From Pseudomonas bubulae (GTDB lineage Bacteria; Pseudomonadota; Gammaproteobacteria; Pseudomonadales; Pseudomonadaceae), in NCBI RefSeq assembly GCF_900618535.1, contig NZ_UYJA01000003.1, positions 124,001 to 188,000 of the forward strand: 64,000 nt of DNA, read 5' to 3'. Below the pieces are notes generated by a model. That model was not told where the DNA came from. It was given only the letters and a program-made list of their open reading frames with translations, and searched no databases. The translations under genes and the position numbers were made by a program. Shown here piece after piece: positions 8,828 through 19,065 of this stretch. The stretch's first letter is position 1; each line of letters starts with the position of its first letter.

Positions 8828-10927
8828 TTACACATCCATAGGTCGGTTGGCGGCTTGAATCGCCGTAAGGGCGATGGTGTAGACGATATCGTCCACTTGT
8901 GCGCCGCGAGGCAGATCGTTTACCGGTTTGCGCAGGCCCTGCAGCATCGGCCCCAGGCTGACGCAGTCGGCGCTGCGCTGTACGGCTTTGTGCGTGGTGT
9001 TGCCGGTATTGAGGTCGGGGAACACAAATACCGTAGCCCGGCCCGCCACCTGGCTGTTGGGCGCCAGTTGCCTGGCCACCACTTCGTTGGCTGCTGCGTC
9101 GTATTGCAACGGGCCGTCGATCAGCAGCGCATGTTGCGCTTCGTGCGCCAGAAGGGTGGCTTCGCGGACTTTTTCGACTTCTTCACCGCTGGCCGATTCG
9201 CCGCTGGAGTAGCTGATCATGGCCACCCGTGGCGTGATGCCGAAGGCAGCGGCAGAGTCGGCACTTTGCAGGGCGATCTCAGCCAGTTCAGTGGCGCTCG
9301 GGTGCGGGTTCATGACGCAGTCGCCATACACCAGCACCTGCTCGGGGAACAACATAAAGAACACCGATGACACCAGCGTACAGCCCGGCGCGGTTTTGAT
9401 CAGTTGCAGGGCAGGGCGGATGGTGTTGGCGGTGGAGTGGATCACCCCTGAAACCAGACCGTCGACCTCATCCAGAGCCAGCATCATGGTGCCAATCACT
9501 ACCGGGTCTTCCAGTTGCTGCTCGGCCATCGGCGCGTTGATGCTTTTGGTTTTGCGCAGGGCCACCATCGGTTCGACGTACCGGCCGCGGATCAGGTCCG
9601 GGTCAAGAATCTCCAGTCCCTCGGGCAGTTCAAAACCGTGGGCCTTGGCCACTGCCTGGACTTCTTCGGGCTTGGCCAGCAACACACAACGGGCGATACC
9701 GCGTGCCTGGCAAATGGCCGCAGCCTGTACGGTCAGGGGTTCGCTGCCTTCGGGCAGGACAATGCGTTTGTTGGCCTGCTGGGCGCGCTGGATCAACTGA
9801 TAGCGAAAAACTGCAGGGGTGAGGCGCATTTCGCGGGGTGTACCGCAGCGCTGGTGCAGCCAGTGGGCATCGAGGTGGCTGGCGACGAAATCAGTGATGA
9901 TTTCCGCGCGCTCGCGGTCATCGATGGGAATTTCCTTGTTCAGGCCGTTGAGACGGTTGGCGGTGTCGTACGAGCCGGTACTCACCGACAGCACCGGCAG
10001 CCCGGCCTGCAGGGCGCCACGGCAGAGTTCCATCAGGCGTGGATCGGGCTGGGTGTCACTGGTCAGCAGCAGGCCGGCCAGCGGGACGCCGTTCATGGCG
10101 GCGAGGCTCACGGCCAGGATAATGTCGTCGCGATCTCCCGGGGTGACCACCAGCACGCCCGGTTTGAGCAGTTGCAGGGTGTTGAGCACCGTGCGTGCGC
10201 AGAGGATGATTTTCGACATGCGACGGGTTTCATAGTCCCCGGCATTGAGCACCTGGGCTCCCAGCAATTCGGCCACATCGCGGGTGCGTGGAGCATTCAG
10301 CTCGGGCTGAAAGGGAATGCAGCCCAGCAACTTGAAATCACCACTGCGCAGCAGCGGCGAATGCTCTTTGAGGCGTGCCGCAAAAGCGTCCATGCTTTCG
10401 TCGGTGCGCACCTTGTTGAGGATCACGCCCAGCACTTTCGGGTCTTTTGGCCCGCCAAACAGCTGGGCCTGCAACTCCACCCGACCCGACAGCTCGGTCA
10501 GCACTTCGTTTTCCGGGGCCGAGACCAGGATCACTTCAGCATCCAGGCTCTTGGCCAGGTGCAGGTTGACCCGTGCCGCGTAGCTGGCCGTGCGGGTGGG
10601 CACCATGCCTTCGACAATCAGCACGTCCTTGCCGATGGCCGCTTGTTGATAGAGGTTGATGATTTCTTCGAGCAACTCATCCAACTGGCCGTCACCCAGC
10701 ATGCGCTCGACATGGGCCAGGCCCAGCGGGGTAGGCGGCTTGAGGCCGTGGGTGCGGGCCACCAGTTCAGTGGAGCGCTCCGGCCCCAAATCCCCCGGGT
10801 GCGGCTGGGCAATGGGCTTGAAAAACCCGACTTTAAGCCCGGCGCGCTCAAGAGTGCGAACCAGGCCCAGGCTAATGGATGTCAGACCCACACCAAAATC
10901 GGTGGGCGCGATAAAGAAAGTTTGCAT
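8828..10927 (-). CDS. pta: Phosphate acetyltransferase, long form
   Basis: A 699-residue enzyme that interconverts acetyl-CoA and acetyl phosphate. The long form has an N-terminal BioD-like P-loop region (about 1-210), a central DRTGG domain (about 220-340) and the C-terminal catalytic PTA domain with VVIGTMMLALDEVDGLVSG, SSVFFMLFPEQVLVYGDC and YSSGESASGEEV. The partner acetate kinase gene is not adjacent here; upstream is only a small DUF3565 gene. The acyltransferase starts right at its stop codon. Confidence 0.96.
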   Translation of the reverse strand: MQTFFIAPTDFGVGLTSISLGLVRTLERAGLKVGFFKPIAQPHPGDLGPERSTELVARTHGLKPPTPLGLAHVERMLGDGQLDELLEEIINLYQQAAIGKDVLIVEGMVPTRTASYAARVNLHLAKSLDAEVILVSAPENEVLTELSGRVELQAQLFGGPKDPKVLGVILNKVRTDESMDAFAARLKEHSPLLRSGDFKLLGCIPFQPELNAPRTRDVAELLGAQVLNAGDYETRRMSKIILCARTVLNTLQLLKPGVLVVTPGDRDDIILAVSLAAMNGVPLAGLLLTSDTQPDPRLMELCRGALQAGLPVLSVSTGSYDTANRLNGLNKEIPIDDRERAEIITDFVASHLDAHWLHQRCGTPREMRLTPAVFRYQLIQRAQQANKRIVLPEGSEPLTVQAAAICQARGIARCVLLAKPEEVQAVAKAHGFELPEGLEILDPDLIRGRYVEPMVALRKTKSINAPMAEQQLEDPVVIGTMMLALDEVDGLVSGVIHSTANTIRPALQLIKTAPGCTLVSSVFFMLFPEQVLVYGDCVMNPHPSATELAEIALQSADSAAAFGITPRVAMISYSSGESASGEEVEKVREATLLAHEAQHALLIDGPLQYDAAANEVVARQLAPNSQVAGRATVFVFPDLNTGNTTHKAVQRSADCVSLGPMLQGLRKPVNDLPRGAQVDDIVYTIALTAIQAANRPMDV

Positions 10928-10987
10928 GCGAGCTTCCTGACGTGGCAGTGCAAGGGCAACACCCTTTAAACGGGGCTTGTGCCTGAA

Positions 10988-11203
10988 TCAATTGCCAAGA
11001 TTAGCGCTATCCGCCTCTTGAGCACACCAGCCACAGGCAAAGGGCTGGCCTATTTTGGCCTGGCGTTGCCCGGGATCAAGCACCCACGGCCGGGATTGCC
11101 AGGGCGGTTGATGGCGCTGGTGCTGTGTGTGGCCACAGGAGAGCACGGCAACCCAGTGCTGCTCCTCATCCTGACGCCAGCCAATGATCGTTGAAGTTTT
11201 CAA
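10988..11203 (-). CDS. Small DUF3565 family protein, probable TTG start
   Basis: A 71-residue protein matching the DUF3565 pattern known in Pseudomonas: WVAVLSCGHTQHQRHQPPW near residues 17-35, then RPWV and a C-terminal CGWC. The Cys and His spacing suggests metal binding, but no function is known. No ATG is in frame; the TTG at 11201-11203 gives the family's usual N-terminus (LKTSTIIGWRQDEEQHW). The ribosome binding site is weak (GGA only). It lies 60 bases upstream of pta on the same strand and is divergent from slyD. Confidence 0.72.
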   Translation of the reverse strand: MKTSTIIGWRQDEEQHWVAVLSCGHTQHQRHQPPWQSRPWVLDPGQRQAKIGQPFACGWCAQEADSANLGN

Positions 11204-11293
11204 AATTATCCGTTGGTCTTGGTTGTGTTCGCTTTCGGGCGATTGCTTGGTTAAACTTGCGAACTCATTATTTTTTGCAAAAGGTCTCGCCCC

Positions 11294-11779
11294 ATGACGA
11301 TCGCCGCTAACAAGGCTGTCTCCATCGACTATACCCTGACCAACGACGCTGGTGAGGTCATCGACAGCTCCGCCGGCGGCGCGCCGCTGGTTTACCTGCA
11401 AGGCGCTGGCAACATCATCCCGGGTCTGGAAAAGGCTCTGGTTGGCAAGGCCGTCGGTGACGAGCTGGACGTTACCGTTGAGCCGGAAGACGCGTACGGC
11501 GAGTACTCCGCCGAACTGGTCAGCACCTTGAGCAGCAGCATGTTCGAAGGCGTTGACCAACTGGAAGTTGGCATGCAGTTCCACGCTTCGGCGCCGGACG
11601 GCCAAATGCAGATCGTGACCATCCGTGACCTGGACGGCGACGACGTGACTGTAGACGGTAACCACCCACTGGCTGGTCAGCGTCTGAACTTCAAGGTCAA
11701 GGTTGTGGCCATCCGTGACGCGAGCGAAGAAGAAATCGCTCACGGCCACGTACACGGTGAAGGCGGTCATCAGCACTGA
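11294..11779 (+). CDS. slyD: FKBP-type peptidyl-prolyl isomerase, SlyD-like
   Basis: A 161-residue cytoplasmic FKBP-type isomerase and folding helper. The split FKBP domain is visible (LTNDAGEVIDSS, IIPGLEKALVGKAVGDE, then after the inserted chaperone flap about residues 70-125, QRLNFKVKVVAIRDAS). The C-terminus is a short histidine-rich tail HGHVHGEGGHQH, typical of SlyD metal binding though shorter than in E. coli. A terminator follows at 11815. It is divergent from the DUF3565 gene. Confidence 0.92.
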   Translation: MTIAANKAVSIDYTLTNDAGEVIDSSAGGAPLVYLQGAGNIIPGLEKALVGKAVGDELDVTVEPEDAYGEYSAELVSTLSSSMFEGVDQLEVGMQFHASAPDGQMQIVTIRDLDGDDVTVDGNHPLAGQRLNFKVKVVAIRDASEEEIAHGHVHGEGGHQH

Positions 11780-11814
11780 CAAGTGCTGCTACGCTCACAT
11801 GAGAGCTAGCCAGG

Positions 11815-11838
11815 AAAGGCGCCTACGGGCGCCTTTTT
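11815..11838 (+). terminator. Rho-independent terminator after slyD
   Basis: Stem AAAGGCGCC, loop TACG, stem GGCGCCTTTTT, 35 bases after the slyD stop. Confidence 0.9.
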
Positions 11839-11914
11839 GCATCCTGGATTATGAGGGCAATCGGCAGGCTGAACGATTGTTTGAATGTGGATACGGGAAT
11901 TTTTGGAGTCCGTC

Positions 11915-12397
11915 ATGAGTGCATTTCACGAACTTACCCTGGACGCGCTGGATGGCAAGCCGCTGCCGCTGGAGACTTTTAAAGGCAAAGTGGTGCTGGT
12001 AGTGAATGTCGCCTCCAAGTGCGGTTTGACCCCTCAGTACGCAGCCCTGGAAAACCTCTACCAGCAATTCAAGGGCAAGGGCTTCAGCGTTCTAGGCGTG
12101 CCATGCAATCAGTTCGCCGGGCAGGAACCGGGGAGCGAGCAGGATATCCAGGCGTTTTGCAGCCTCAACTACGGCGTCACTTTCCCTCTGAGCAGCAAGC
12201 TTGAGGTCAACGGGCCTGACCGCCATCAGCTTTATCGGTTGCTGGCAGGCGAGGGCGCCGAATTTGAAGGGGAAATTACCTGGAACTTCGAGAAGTTTCT
12301 GGTTGGCAAGGATGGCCGGGTATTGGCGCGTTTCTCACCGCGTACCGCCCCAGACGATGCCACGGTCATTCAGGCCATTGAGAAGTCCCTGGCCTAA
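11915..12397 (+). CDS. Glutathione peroxidase family thiol peroxidase
   Basis: A 160-residue BtuE-type peroxidase of the thioredoxin fold that reduces hydroperoxides. The peroxidatic residue is Cys36 in NVASKCGLTPQY (no selenocysteine), with the partner Gln in CNQFAGQEPG and Trp in TWNFEKFLV. I use the ATG at 11915, which has GGAG eight bases upstream and gives the family N-terminus MSAFHELTLDALDG; the open frame continues a little upstream without such support. Its last four bases overlap the stop of the convergent glycosyltransferase. Confidence 0.95.
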   Translation: MSAFHELTLDALDGKPLPLETFKGKVVLVVNVASKCGLTPQYAALENLYQQFKGKGFSVLGVPCNQFAGQEPGSEQDIQAFCSLNYGVTFPLSSKLEVNGPDRHQLYRLLAGEGAEFEGEITWNFEKFLVGKDGRVLARFSPRTAPDDATVIQAIEKSLA

Positions 12398-13584
12398 GGC
12401 TTTTTTACGGTCATCGGAACCGGCACCGGGGCTGCGTATTCGCGGCCCTGGCGAGCCTGCTGCAACTGGTTTTCGAACTGCTCGACAATCCCCGTCCAGC
12501 TTTGCCGACTGGCATGGCAGCGGGCATTGAGGCGCAGGGTGCGCAAGGTTTCCGGGTCATCAAGCAGCCAGCAGGCGGCTTCGATCCAGGCGTATTCATC
12601 CCCCGGCATGGCCAGTACGCCGTTGTAGCCATGACGAATATGCAAGCCGGCAGCAGCCTCGTCATAGGCCACCACTCCCAGGCCTGAAGCCTGGGCTTCG
12701 AGCACCACGTTGCCGAAGGTTTCGCTCAGGCTGGGAAACAAAAACACGTCACCGGATGCGTAATGGCACGCTAGCGCTTCGCCAGACTGCTGCCCGCAAA
12801 AAATGGCCTCAGGCAACGAGGCTTCCAGTGAGGCACGTTTTGAGCCGTTGCCCACCACGATCAATTTGAAGCGGCGTGCGGGATAACGGGCTTGTAGTTC
12901 ATCGAAACAGCGCTTGAGTGCGTCCAGATTTTTTTCCGGTGCCAAGCGTCCTACATACAACAGGGCAATATCGTTTTCTCTGAGCCCCCAACTCTGGCGC
13001 AAGGCATTCTGACGTTTTGCCGGGCTGAACAGCTGGCTATCGACGCCACGGGGCAGCAGCTCCAGGCGTTCAAAATGCCTGCGCTCAAGTTCTACGCGTT
13101 GGCTGGCACTGGGCACCAGGGTCATTGCCGAGCGGTTGTGAAACCCGCGCAGGTAGTGAGTCAGCGCCCGGGTAAACAGGGTCAGGCCATGCTGGCGCAA
13201 GTACTGCTGAAAATTGGTATGAAAGCCGGTGACCGCGGTAATGCCGAGGCGTCGGGCAACCCTGAGTGCGCACAGCCCAAGGGGCCCCTCTGTGGCGATA
13301 TAAACCACGTCAGGGGGGTGCTGGCACCAGCGCCTGGTCAGGCGATGGGTGGAGGTCAGGCCCCATTGCAGGCCGGGATAACCGGGCAGCGGCCAACCGC
13401 GGCAGAGCATCAGGTCGTCGCTGCTGCGCTGATTGCCATCGGCGCTCTGGCGTGGGCGTATCAGTTGCACGCGGTGGTTGCGGGCGCGCAAGCCATCGCA
13501 CAGGTGGCCAAGGGTATTGGCCACGCCATTGATTTCAGGGGCGAAGGTTTCGGTAACAAGTGCGATATGAAGGGCTGTGGTCAT
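12394..13584 (-). CDS. GT4-family glycosyltransferase, alpha-mannosyltransferase-like
   Basis: A 396-residue GT-B fold enzyme. The N-terminal acceptor domain starts HIALVTETFAPEINGVANTLGHL, like GDP-mannose-dependent alpha-mannosyltransferases (MgtA type). The donor domain carries LLYVGRLAPEKNLDAL and the EX7E motif in ETFGNVVLEAQASGLGVVA. The true sugar and acceptor cannot be read from sequence; a membrane glycolipid is likely by family. I use the ATG giving MTTALHIALV at 13584; another ATG eight codons upstream is possible. It is monocistronic, convergent with the peroxidase. Confidence 0.88.
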   Translation of the reverse strand: MTTALHIALVTETFAPEINGVANTLGHLCDGLRARNHRVQLIRPRQSADGNQRSSDDLMLCRGWPLPGYPGLQWGLTSTHRLTRRWCQHPPDVVYIATEGPLGLCALRVARRLGITAVTGFHTNFQQYLRQHGLTLFTRALTHYLRGFHNRSAMTLVPSASQRVELERRHFERLELLPRGVDSQLFSPAKRQNALRQSWGLRENDIALLYVGRLAPEKNLDALKRCFDELQARYPARRFKLIVVGNGSKRASLEASLPEAIFCGQQSGEALACHYASGDVFLFPSLSETFGNVVLEAQASGLGVVAYDEAAAGLHIRHGYNGVLAMPGDEYAWIEAACWLLDDPETLRTLRLNARCHASRQSWTGIVEQFENQLQQARQGREYAAPVPVPMTVKKP

Positions 13585-13645
13585 GACCCCAGTGTGCGTT
13601 GGGGTCATGACGTCAATGTGTCACGGTGATGATGGAATGATGAAG

Positions 13646-14407
13646 TCAGCGGCTGCGGTTGGCGGCTGCCAGCGCTTCATCGCCACGCTCGCGCACCCAG
13701 AACAGGGTTGCACCGGCAACGGCTGCGGGCATCATCAGGATATTGACCACCGGGATCAGCAGCACCAGATAGACGATGCCGCCAAAACTCATGCTCTGCC
13801 AGCGTTTTTCGCGCAGCCAGGCGAGCATCTCGTTCCAGCCCAGCTTGTGGTTGTCGGCCGGGTAGTCGATGTACTGGATGGCCATCATCCAGATCCCGAA
13901 CAGCAGCCACAGCGGTGCCGCGATCAGGTTGAGCACCGGAATAAACGAGAGGATCAGCAGGGCAATGGCCCGCGGCAGAAAGTAGCCCAGCTTGCGCATT
14001 TCACGGGCCAGGGTGCGCGGCACCATGGCGGCCAGTTCGCCCCAGCTGAAAGGTGGCGAATTATCGACCCCGCGCACCACGGCTTCGACCTTCTCCGAGA
14101 GAAAACCGTTAAATGGCGCGGCGATGATGTTGGCCAGCATGGTGAAGGTGAAAAACACCATCAACGCCACCAGCACCACGAACAGTGGCCACAACACGTA
14201 GTTGAGGAAACCGAGCCAGTTGGGCAGGGTCGGCATCAAGGTATCGACCCAGAGGCTGAACTGATGCCCGGCGAAATAAATCAATCCGACGAACAGCACC
14301 AGATTGATCAGTAACGGCAGCAGCACGAACAGGCGCAAGCCAGGGCTGAGGATCAACTTAAGGCCTTCACGCAGGTACTGCGGGCCAGAGAGAACAGGGG
14401 CGGGCAT
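13646..14407 (-). CDS. cysZ: Sulfate permease CysZ
   Basis: A 253-residue inner-membrane protein of the CysZ/EI24 family that brings sulfate into the cell for cysteine synthesis. Hydrophobic segments are visible at about 24-45, 68-98, 145-175 and 205-230, separated by the conserved [17 protein letters not shown] region. It is not joined to cysD-cysNC here but serves the same pathway. It is divergent from trxB across 311 bases. Confidence 0.93.
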   Translation of the reverse strand: MPAPVLSGPQYLREGLKLILSPGLRLFVLLPLLINLVLFVGLIYFAGHQFSLWVDTLMPTLPNWLGFLNYVLWPLFVVLVALMVFFTFTMLANIIAAPFNGFLSEKVEAVVRGVDNSPPFSWGELAAMVPRTLAREMRKLGYFLPRAIALLILSFIPVLNLIAAPLWLLFGIWMMAIQYIDYPADNHKLGWNEMLAWLREKRWQSMSFGGIVYLVLLIPVVNILMMPAAVAGATLFWVRERGDEALAAANRSR

Positions 14408-15681
<1,274 letters not shown>

Positions 15682-15694
15682 TAGCCTGCCTCAA

Positions 15695-15723
15695 CAAAAA
15701 AACCGGCCTTGGCCGGTTTTTTT
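15695..15723 (+). terminator. Rho-independent terminator after trxB
   Basis: AAAAAAACCGGCC, two-base loop, GGCCGGTTTTTTT; symmetric, so it could stop transcripts in both directions. Confidence 0.92.
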
Positions 15724-15733
15724 GTGTCTGCCC

Positions 15734-15819
15734 TGTGGGAGCGGGCTTGCTCGCGATGGGATCGCAGCGGTGTAACTGAAAAAAATCGGCGCCTGCATCG
15801 CGAGCAAGCCCGCTCCCAC
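15734..15819. repeat. REP palindrome pair, copy 2
   Basis: A full inverted pair of the GGGAGCGGGCTTGCTCGCGA unit, between the trxB terminator and the end of the HopJ-family gene on the other strand. Confidence 0.93.
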
Positions 15820-15833
15820 GATGAGTTGCAGTA

Positions 15834-16175
15834 TTAAGCTTTGCGCGTAAGCGGCTGGGCTTCGAACTTGACCCCGGCCAGGCCGTGGGCAATCAGTGCG
15901 CGAATGTTGCTGTGGTCTGTGCCTTCAGGCGTAGCCAGTACCGAGCGGTAGTGTTCGCCGAAAGCCAGCAGGGTTTCCTGGTCGCTCAAACCTTCCAGCA
16001 GGGCCAGGCCCAGGGTCTTGCACGAACCTTCATTTTGCCCTGCAGCGTTTTCCACACCGCCGTTGATGAAGCTCTGAGGCTGGTAATCGTAGTGCGCGCC
16101 AATAAACGCCAGGGTATCGGCAAAAACGTGCTCGCCGCTGTTGAGGCTGGCGCGCAGGGTGTTCAAATCAGTCAT
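15834..16175 (-). CDS. HopJ-type effector family protein
   Basis: A 113-residue protein of the HopJ family, named from a P. syringae type III effector, but found in many non-pathogenic bacteria where its role is unknown. The pattern FADTLAFIGAHYDYQPQSF, GSCKTLGLALLEGLSDQETL and FGEHYRSVLATPEGTDHSNIRA is typical. I use the ATG at 16175, which overlaps the end of the DUF1244 gene by eight bases. It is the last gene of the pterin operon, so a housekeeping role is likelier than secretion. Confidence 0.82.
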   Translation of the reverse strand: MTDLNTLRASLNSGEHVFADTLAFIGAHYDYQPQSFINGGVENAAGQNEGSCKTLGLALLEGLSDQETLLAFGEHYRSVLATPEGTDHSNIRALIAHGLAGVKFEAQPLTRKA

Positions 16176-16473
16176 GCTTTTTTCCTTGGGTGAACGCCGC
16201 CGTCTGTTCGGCGCTGGCTTCTTTCTGGTACTGGGCTTTCCACTCGGCATACGGCATGCCGTAGACCACTTCGCGTGCATCATCGAGGCTGATGGCGATC
16301 TGGCGCTCGTCTGCTGCGGCCTTGTACCACTTGGACAGGCAATTGCGGCAAAAACCCGAGAGGTTCATCAGGTCTATGTTTTGCACGTCCTTGCGGCTGT
16401 CCAGGTGCGCGACAAGGCGGCGAAAGGCGGCTGCCTCCAGTTCAAGCTGTTCTTGAGGTGTCATGGGGTTCAC
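16168..16473 (-). CDS. DUF1244 family protein
   Basis: A 101-residue small helical protein of the DUF1244 family with the conserved segment LMNLSGFCRNCLSKWYKAAADE, then VYGMPYAEWKAQYQ. Function is unknown. Two starts are possible (ATG at 16473 or 16464). The stop overlaps the HopJ-family start, and it lies five bases after folX, so the three are translationally linked. Two cysteines in CRNC might bind metal or act as thiols; this is inference. Confidence 0.85.
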   Translation of the reverse strand: MNPMTPQEQLELEAAAFRRLVAHLDSRKDVQNIDLMNLSGFCRNCLSKWYKAAADERQIAISLDDAREVVYGMPYAEWKAQYQKEASAEQTAAFTQGKKHD

Positions 16474-16478
16474 CGGGG

Positions 16479-16865
16479 TTATGAGGTTGCAGTCTGACGG
16501 CTCGCCGCCAGTGTAATCGACACCGATTCGGCAAAGCGCAGCGCGTGCGGTTTGTCGACTTCGACTTCGGCATACAGTACCGCGTCGTTGGCCATCACCA
16601 GATCCAGCAACTCCTGGGTCAGGCGCTCAAGCAGGGCGAAGCGGTTCTCTTCGACGTGCTGGATCACGGCCTTGGTGATGGTGCGGTAATTGAGCGCGTG
16701 GTCGATATCGTTATCGCGCACCGCCTCCTGCGCCGCGTAGAGGATGGTGAGGTTGATCAACACATCCTGCTTGTTGAGGATTTCTTCCTCATTGATGCCG
16801 ATATAGGTACGCAGGCACAAGTCCTTGACGCGAATACGGGCCATTCCTGGCTGAAGTTGTGGCAT
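16479..16865 (-). CDS. folX: Dihydroneopterin triphosphate 2'-epimerase (FolX)
   Basis: A 128-residue protein of the FolB/FolX fold (tunnelling fold). FolX turns 7,8-dihydroneopterin triphosphate into dihydromonapterin triphosphate. The sequence has [19 protein letters not shown] and [26 protein letters not shown], matching this family. FolB (dihydroneopterin aldolase) has the same fold; I prefer FolX because folM and folE lie right next to it, as in P. aeruginosa. The ATG overlaps the folE stop as TAATG. Confidence 0.85.
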   Translation of the reverse strand: MPQLQPGMARIRVKDLCLRTYIGINEEEILNKQDVLINLTILYAAQEAVRDNDIDHALNYRTITKAVIQHVEENRFALLERLTQELLDLVMANDAVLYAEVEVDKPHALRFAESVSITLAASRQTATS

Positions 16866-17425
16866 TACGACTTGCTCCGTCCAATCAGTTGCAAGAACTC
16901 CATGCGGGTGCTCGGTTCGCGGAAGGCGCCGAGCATGACCGAGGTGTTCATGGTCGAATTCTGTTTTTCTACGCCGCGCATCATCATGCACATATGCTGG
17001 GCTTCGATCACCACGGCCACACCGGCAGCCTGGGTGACGCTTTCGATGGCGTCCGCGATTTCCCGGGTGAGGTTTTCCTGGATCTGCAGGCGCCGGGCAA
17101 ACATGTCGACAATGCGGGCGATTTTCGACAGCCCCAGTACCTTGCCCGTCGGTATATAGGCCACATGGGCCTTGCCGATAAAGGGCAGCAGGTGATGCTC
17201 GCACAATGAGTACAGCTCGATATTGGCCACGATCACCATTTCGTCACTGTCAGAGGCGAAGAGGGCGCCGTTGACGATTTTCTCCACGCTCTGCTCGTAG
17301 CCATGACACAGGTATTGCATGGCTTTGGCGGCGCGTTTGGGGGTGTCGAGCAGGCCTTCGCGCTCAGGGTCTTCGCCTAAACCAATAAGAATCTCGCGGT
17401 AATGCTCAGGCAGTGATGCGCTCAT
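16865..17425 (-). CDS. folE: GTP cyclohydrolase I
   Basis: A 186-residue enzyme that opens GTP to 7,8-dihydroneopterin triphosphate, the start of pterin and folate synthesis. Zinc and active-site motifs are present in [21 protein letters not shown] and [16 protein letters not shown]. It sits between folM and folX and so probably feeds monapterin synthesis, the cofactor of phenylalanine hydroxylase in Pseudomonas. Other folE copies may exist elsewhere in the genome. Confidence 0.95.
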   Translation of the reverse strand: MSASLPEHYREILIGLGEDPEREGLLDTPKRAAKAMQYLCHGYEQSVEKIVNGALFASDSDEMVIVANIELYSLCEHHLLPFIGKAHVAYIPTGKVLGLSKIARIVDMFARRLQIQENLTREIADAIESVTQAAGVAVVIEAQHMCMMMRGVEKQNSTMNTSVMLGAFREPSTRMEFLQLIGRSKS

Positions 17426-17450
17426 CTAAGTACTTCCTCGCGGGGCGGCA

Positions 17451-18161
17451 TTATTTTAAATGCCGGCCGCCGTTGACGGTCAGGGTGGTGCCGGTCACAT
17501 ACGGGTTGTCCAGCAGATAGCGCAGGCTGCGGTAAATCACCTCGGCGCCGGGCTCGATGCCCAGCACGGATTTGGCCAGCGCTTGGGTGCGGTACTCCGC
17601 ATCGTCGTCGGGGTTGAACATCAGCAAGGCCGGGGCGATACCGTTGACTTTGATCTGTGGCGCCAGTTTAGCCGCGAATGACAGGGTCAGGCTGTCGAGC
17701 CCGGCTTTGGTTGCGCAATAGGCCATATGCTTGCTGCTGCCCTTGCGTGTTACATCATCGCTGATATGCACAATATCTGCAGGGTTCGAGCGTTTGAGCA
17801 GCTCGCTGCAATGCAGGTTGATCAGATATGGCGCGAGCATATGCACGCTGAACATGTGCAAAAAGGCGCTGGTTTCTGTCTGTGGGGTTTCTTCCAGCCA
17901 GGCCGAGGCGTTGTGGACAATCGCCCGCAAGCTGTCGGTGTGTATTTTCAGCCGTTCGATAAAATCGAGAATGCCGGCTTCGGTCGAAAAGTCGGCAAAC
18001 AGCGCAATGGCACCCAGTTCGCGGAGAATTTGCACGCCGGGTTTTTCACTGCGATAGGTGAACATCACCGGATAGCCGTCGGCCAGCAGCTGCTGCGCAC
18101 AATGCAGGCCAACGCGCTGGCCTGCGCCAGTGATCAGAATCGGTGCGGTAGAAGTGGGCAT
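17451..18161 (-). CDS. folM: Dihydromonapterin reductase (FolM), SDR family
   Basis: A 236-residue short-chain dehydrogenase that reduces dihydromonapterin to tetrahydromonapterin with NADPH. The N-terminal dinucleotide motif is PILITGAGQRVGLHCA, the usual NAG-type segment is VHNASAWLEE, and the catalytic Tyr and Lys lie in YCATKAGLD. I use the ATG giving MPTSTAPILI at 18161; 16 further codons upstream lack family similarity. A possible -10 element (TATAGT on the minus strand, 18211-18216) lies upstream. It heads folM-folE-folX-DUF1244-HopJ. Confidence 0.92.
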   Translation of the reverse strand: MPTSTAPILITGAGQRVGLHCAQQLLADGYPVMFTYRSEKPGVQILRELGAIALFADFSTEAGILDFIERLKIHTDSLRAIVHNASAWLEETPQTETSAFLHMFSVHMLAPYLINLHCSELLKRSNPADIVHISDDVTRKGSSKHMAYCATKAGLDSLTLSFAAKLAPQIKVNGIAPALLMFNPDDDAEYRTQALAKSVLGIEPGAEVIYRSLRYLLDNPYVTGTTLTVNGGRHLK

Positions 18162-18249
18162 GACGTACTCGGTGCACAAAAGCCGGAAACAGTCGCGGCG
18201 CATTGGCAAAACTATACCAGTGTCCGCGACCTGACGGCCAAGCCCGAGA

Positions 18250-18819
18250 TTAGTGGCGCGGTGTCGCGATAGCGCTGCGCAGGGGTTTGCCTGGGGTGCT
18301 GTGCAGCCAACCTGCCAGCAAGTGGGTAGAGAGTGGAATAAACAGGTAAACCATCAGCGGCGTCAGGGCCAGGGTACTGACCAGTACCCGTGGCAACAGG
18401 GCTAACTCGCCGAGCAAGGGGGCGCATACAAAGTTGAACAGGAGTGAGACCGGGAAGAACGCCAGCCAGATGGCGACTGCCTGCTTCCAGCGGGGCGGTC
18501 TTTGCCCGGTATTGCCGAACCAGCCGTCGATGCCGCTGACCCGGTGCTCGGAAGGGTTGGCGAACAGGTCGCTGCCACGCAGCAACCAGGCCTTGCGCGA
18601 GACGGAGTGCTCCCAGGCATGCAAGGTGGATTCGTCGGCAAAGCGGAAGATGATTTGAAATTCGTCGTCGCCCGGTGGCGGCGCCAGAACGCCCGAGCCC
18701 AGGTAGCCGGCAAAGTCCGTGGCCAGCTGTTCGCCTTCGTGCAGCCAGGCGATCAGTTCCTGGTAGCGGCCTTTGGCGACACGGCGCGCAACCATCAATG
18801 TGACAGGGGAGGTAGACAT
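18250..18819 (-). CDS. Antibiotic-biosynthesis-monooxygenase-like protein with C-terminal membrane helices
   Basis: A 189-residue protein with an N-terminal ABM-type ferredoxin-like domain (TLMVARRVAKGRYQELIAWL and FRFADESTLHAWEHS, about 1-105) and two hydrophobic helices in the C-terminal third (WLAFFPVSLLFNFVCAPLLG and a segment around LVSTLALTPLMVYLF). Similar ABM-plus-membrane proteins occur widely and their substrate is unknown. The ATG at 18819 starts the ABM domain; upstream open frame is not supported. It may be transcribed together with folM, 88 bases downstream. Confidence 0.8.
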   Translation of the reverse strand: MSTSPVTLMVARRVAKGRYQELIAWLHEGEQLATDFAGYLGSGVLAPPPGDDEFQIIFRFADESTLHAWEHSVSRKAWLLRGSDLFANPSEHRVSGIDGWFGNTGQRPPRWKQAVAIWLAFFPVSLLFNFVCAPLLGELALLPRVLVSTLALTPLMVYLFIPLSTHLLAGWLHSTPGKPLRSAIATPRH

Positions 18820-18939
18820 TGTGTATCTCCATGAGGCTGATGCTGCCCGGGTAGGGCAATCACAAAACACGGCGCCGGGGTGGTGGGCCATGTCCGTAAA
18901 AACAAGCAAGGATTGTTCCTGAATACACACAGCGCCGTT

Positions 18940-19011
18940 TGTGGGAGCGGGCATCACCGCGCTCACCTGACAGACCGCGTGGCCTGCACCGCGAGCAAGC
19001 CCGCTCCCACA
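18940..19011. repeat. Degenerate REP pair, copy 3, in a divergent promoter region
   Basis: The right unit (GCGAGCAAGCCCGCTCCCACA) is intact, but the left one keeps only TGTGGGAGCGGGC before diverging. Unlike the others it lies between two gene starts (ABM gene and MerR-like regulator), 54 bases before the regulator's start codon. Confidence 0.85.
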
Positions 19012-19065
19012 GGGTCTGGATTGACGGGTAGAATCCAGTCACCCTTTCTGATTGTTGCCCTGCCG

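Noticed and set aside
9515..10969. 484-residue plus-strand frame over pta
   Set aside because: Antisense to pta, which has intact catalytic motifs.
15834..16175. HopJ-family gene as evidence for type III secretion
   Set aside because: It is embedded in a metabolic operon with no secretion gene or hrp box nearby; the family name is historical.
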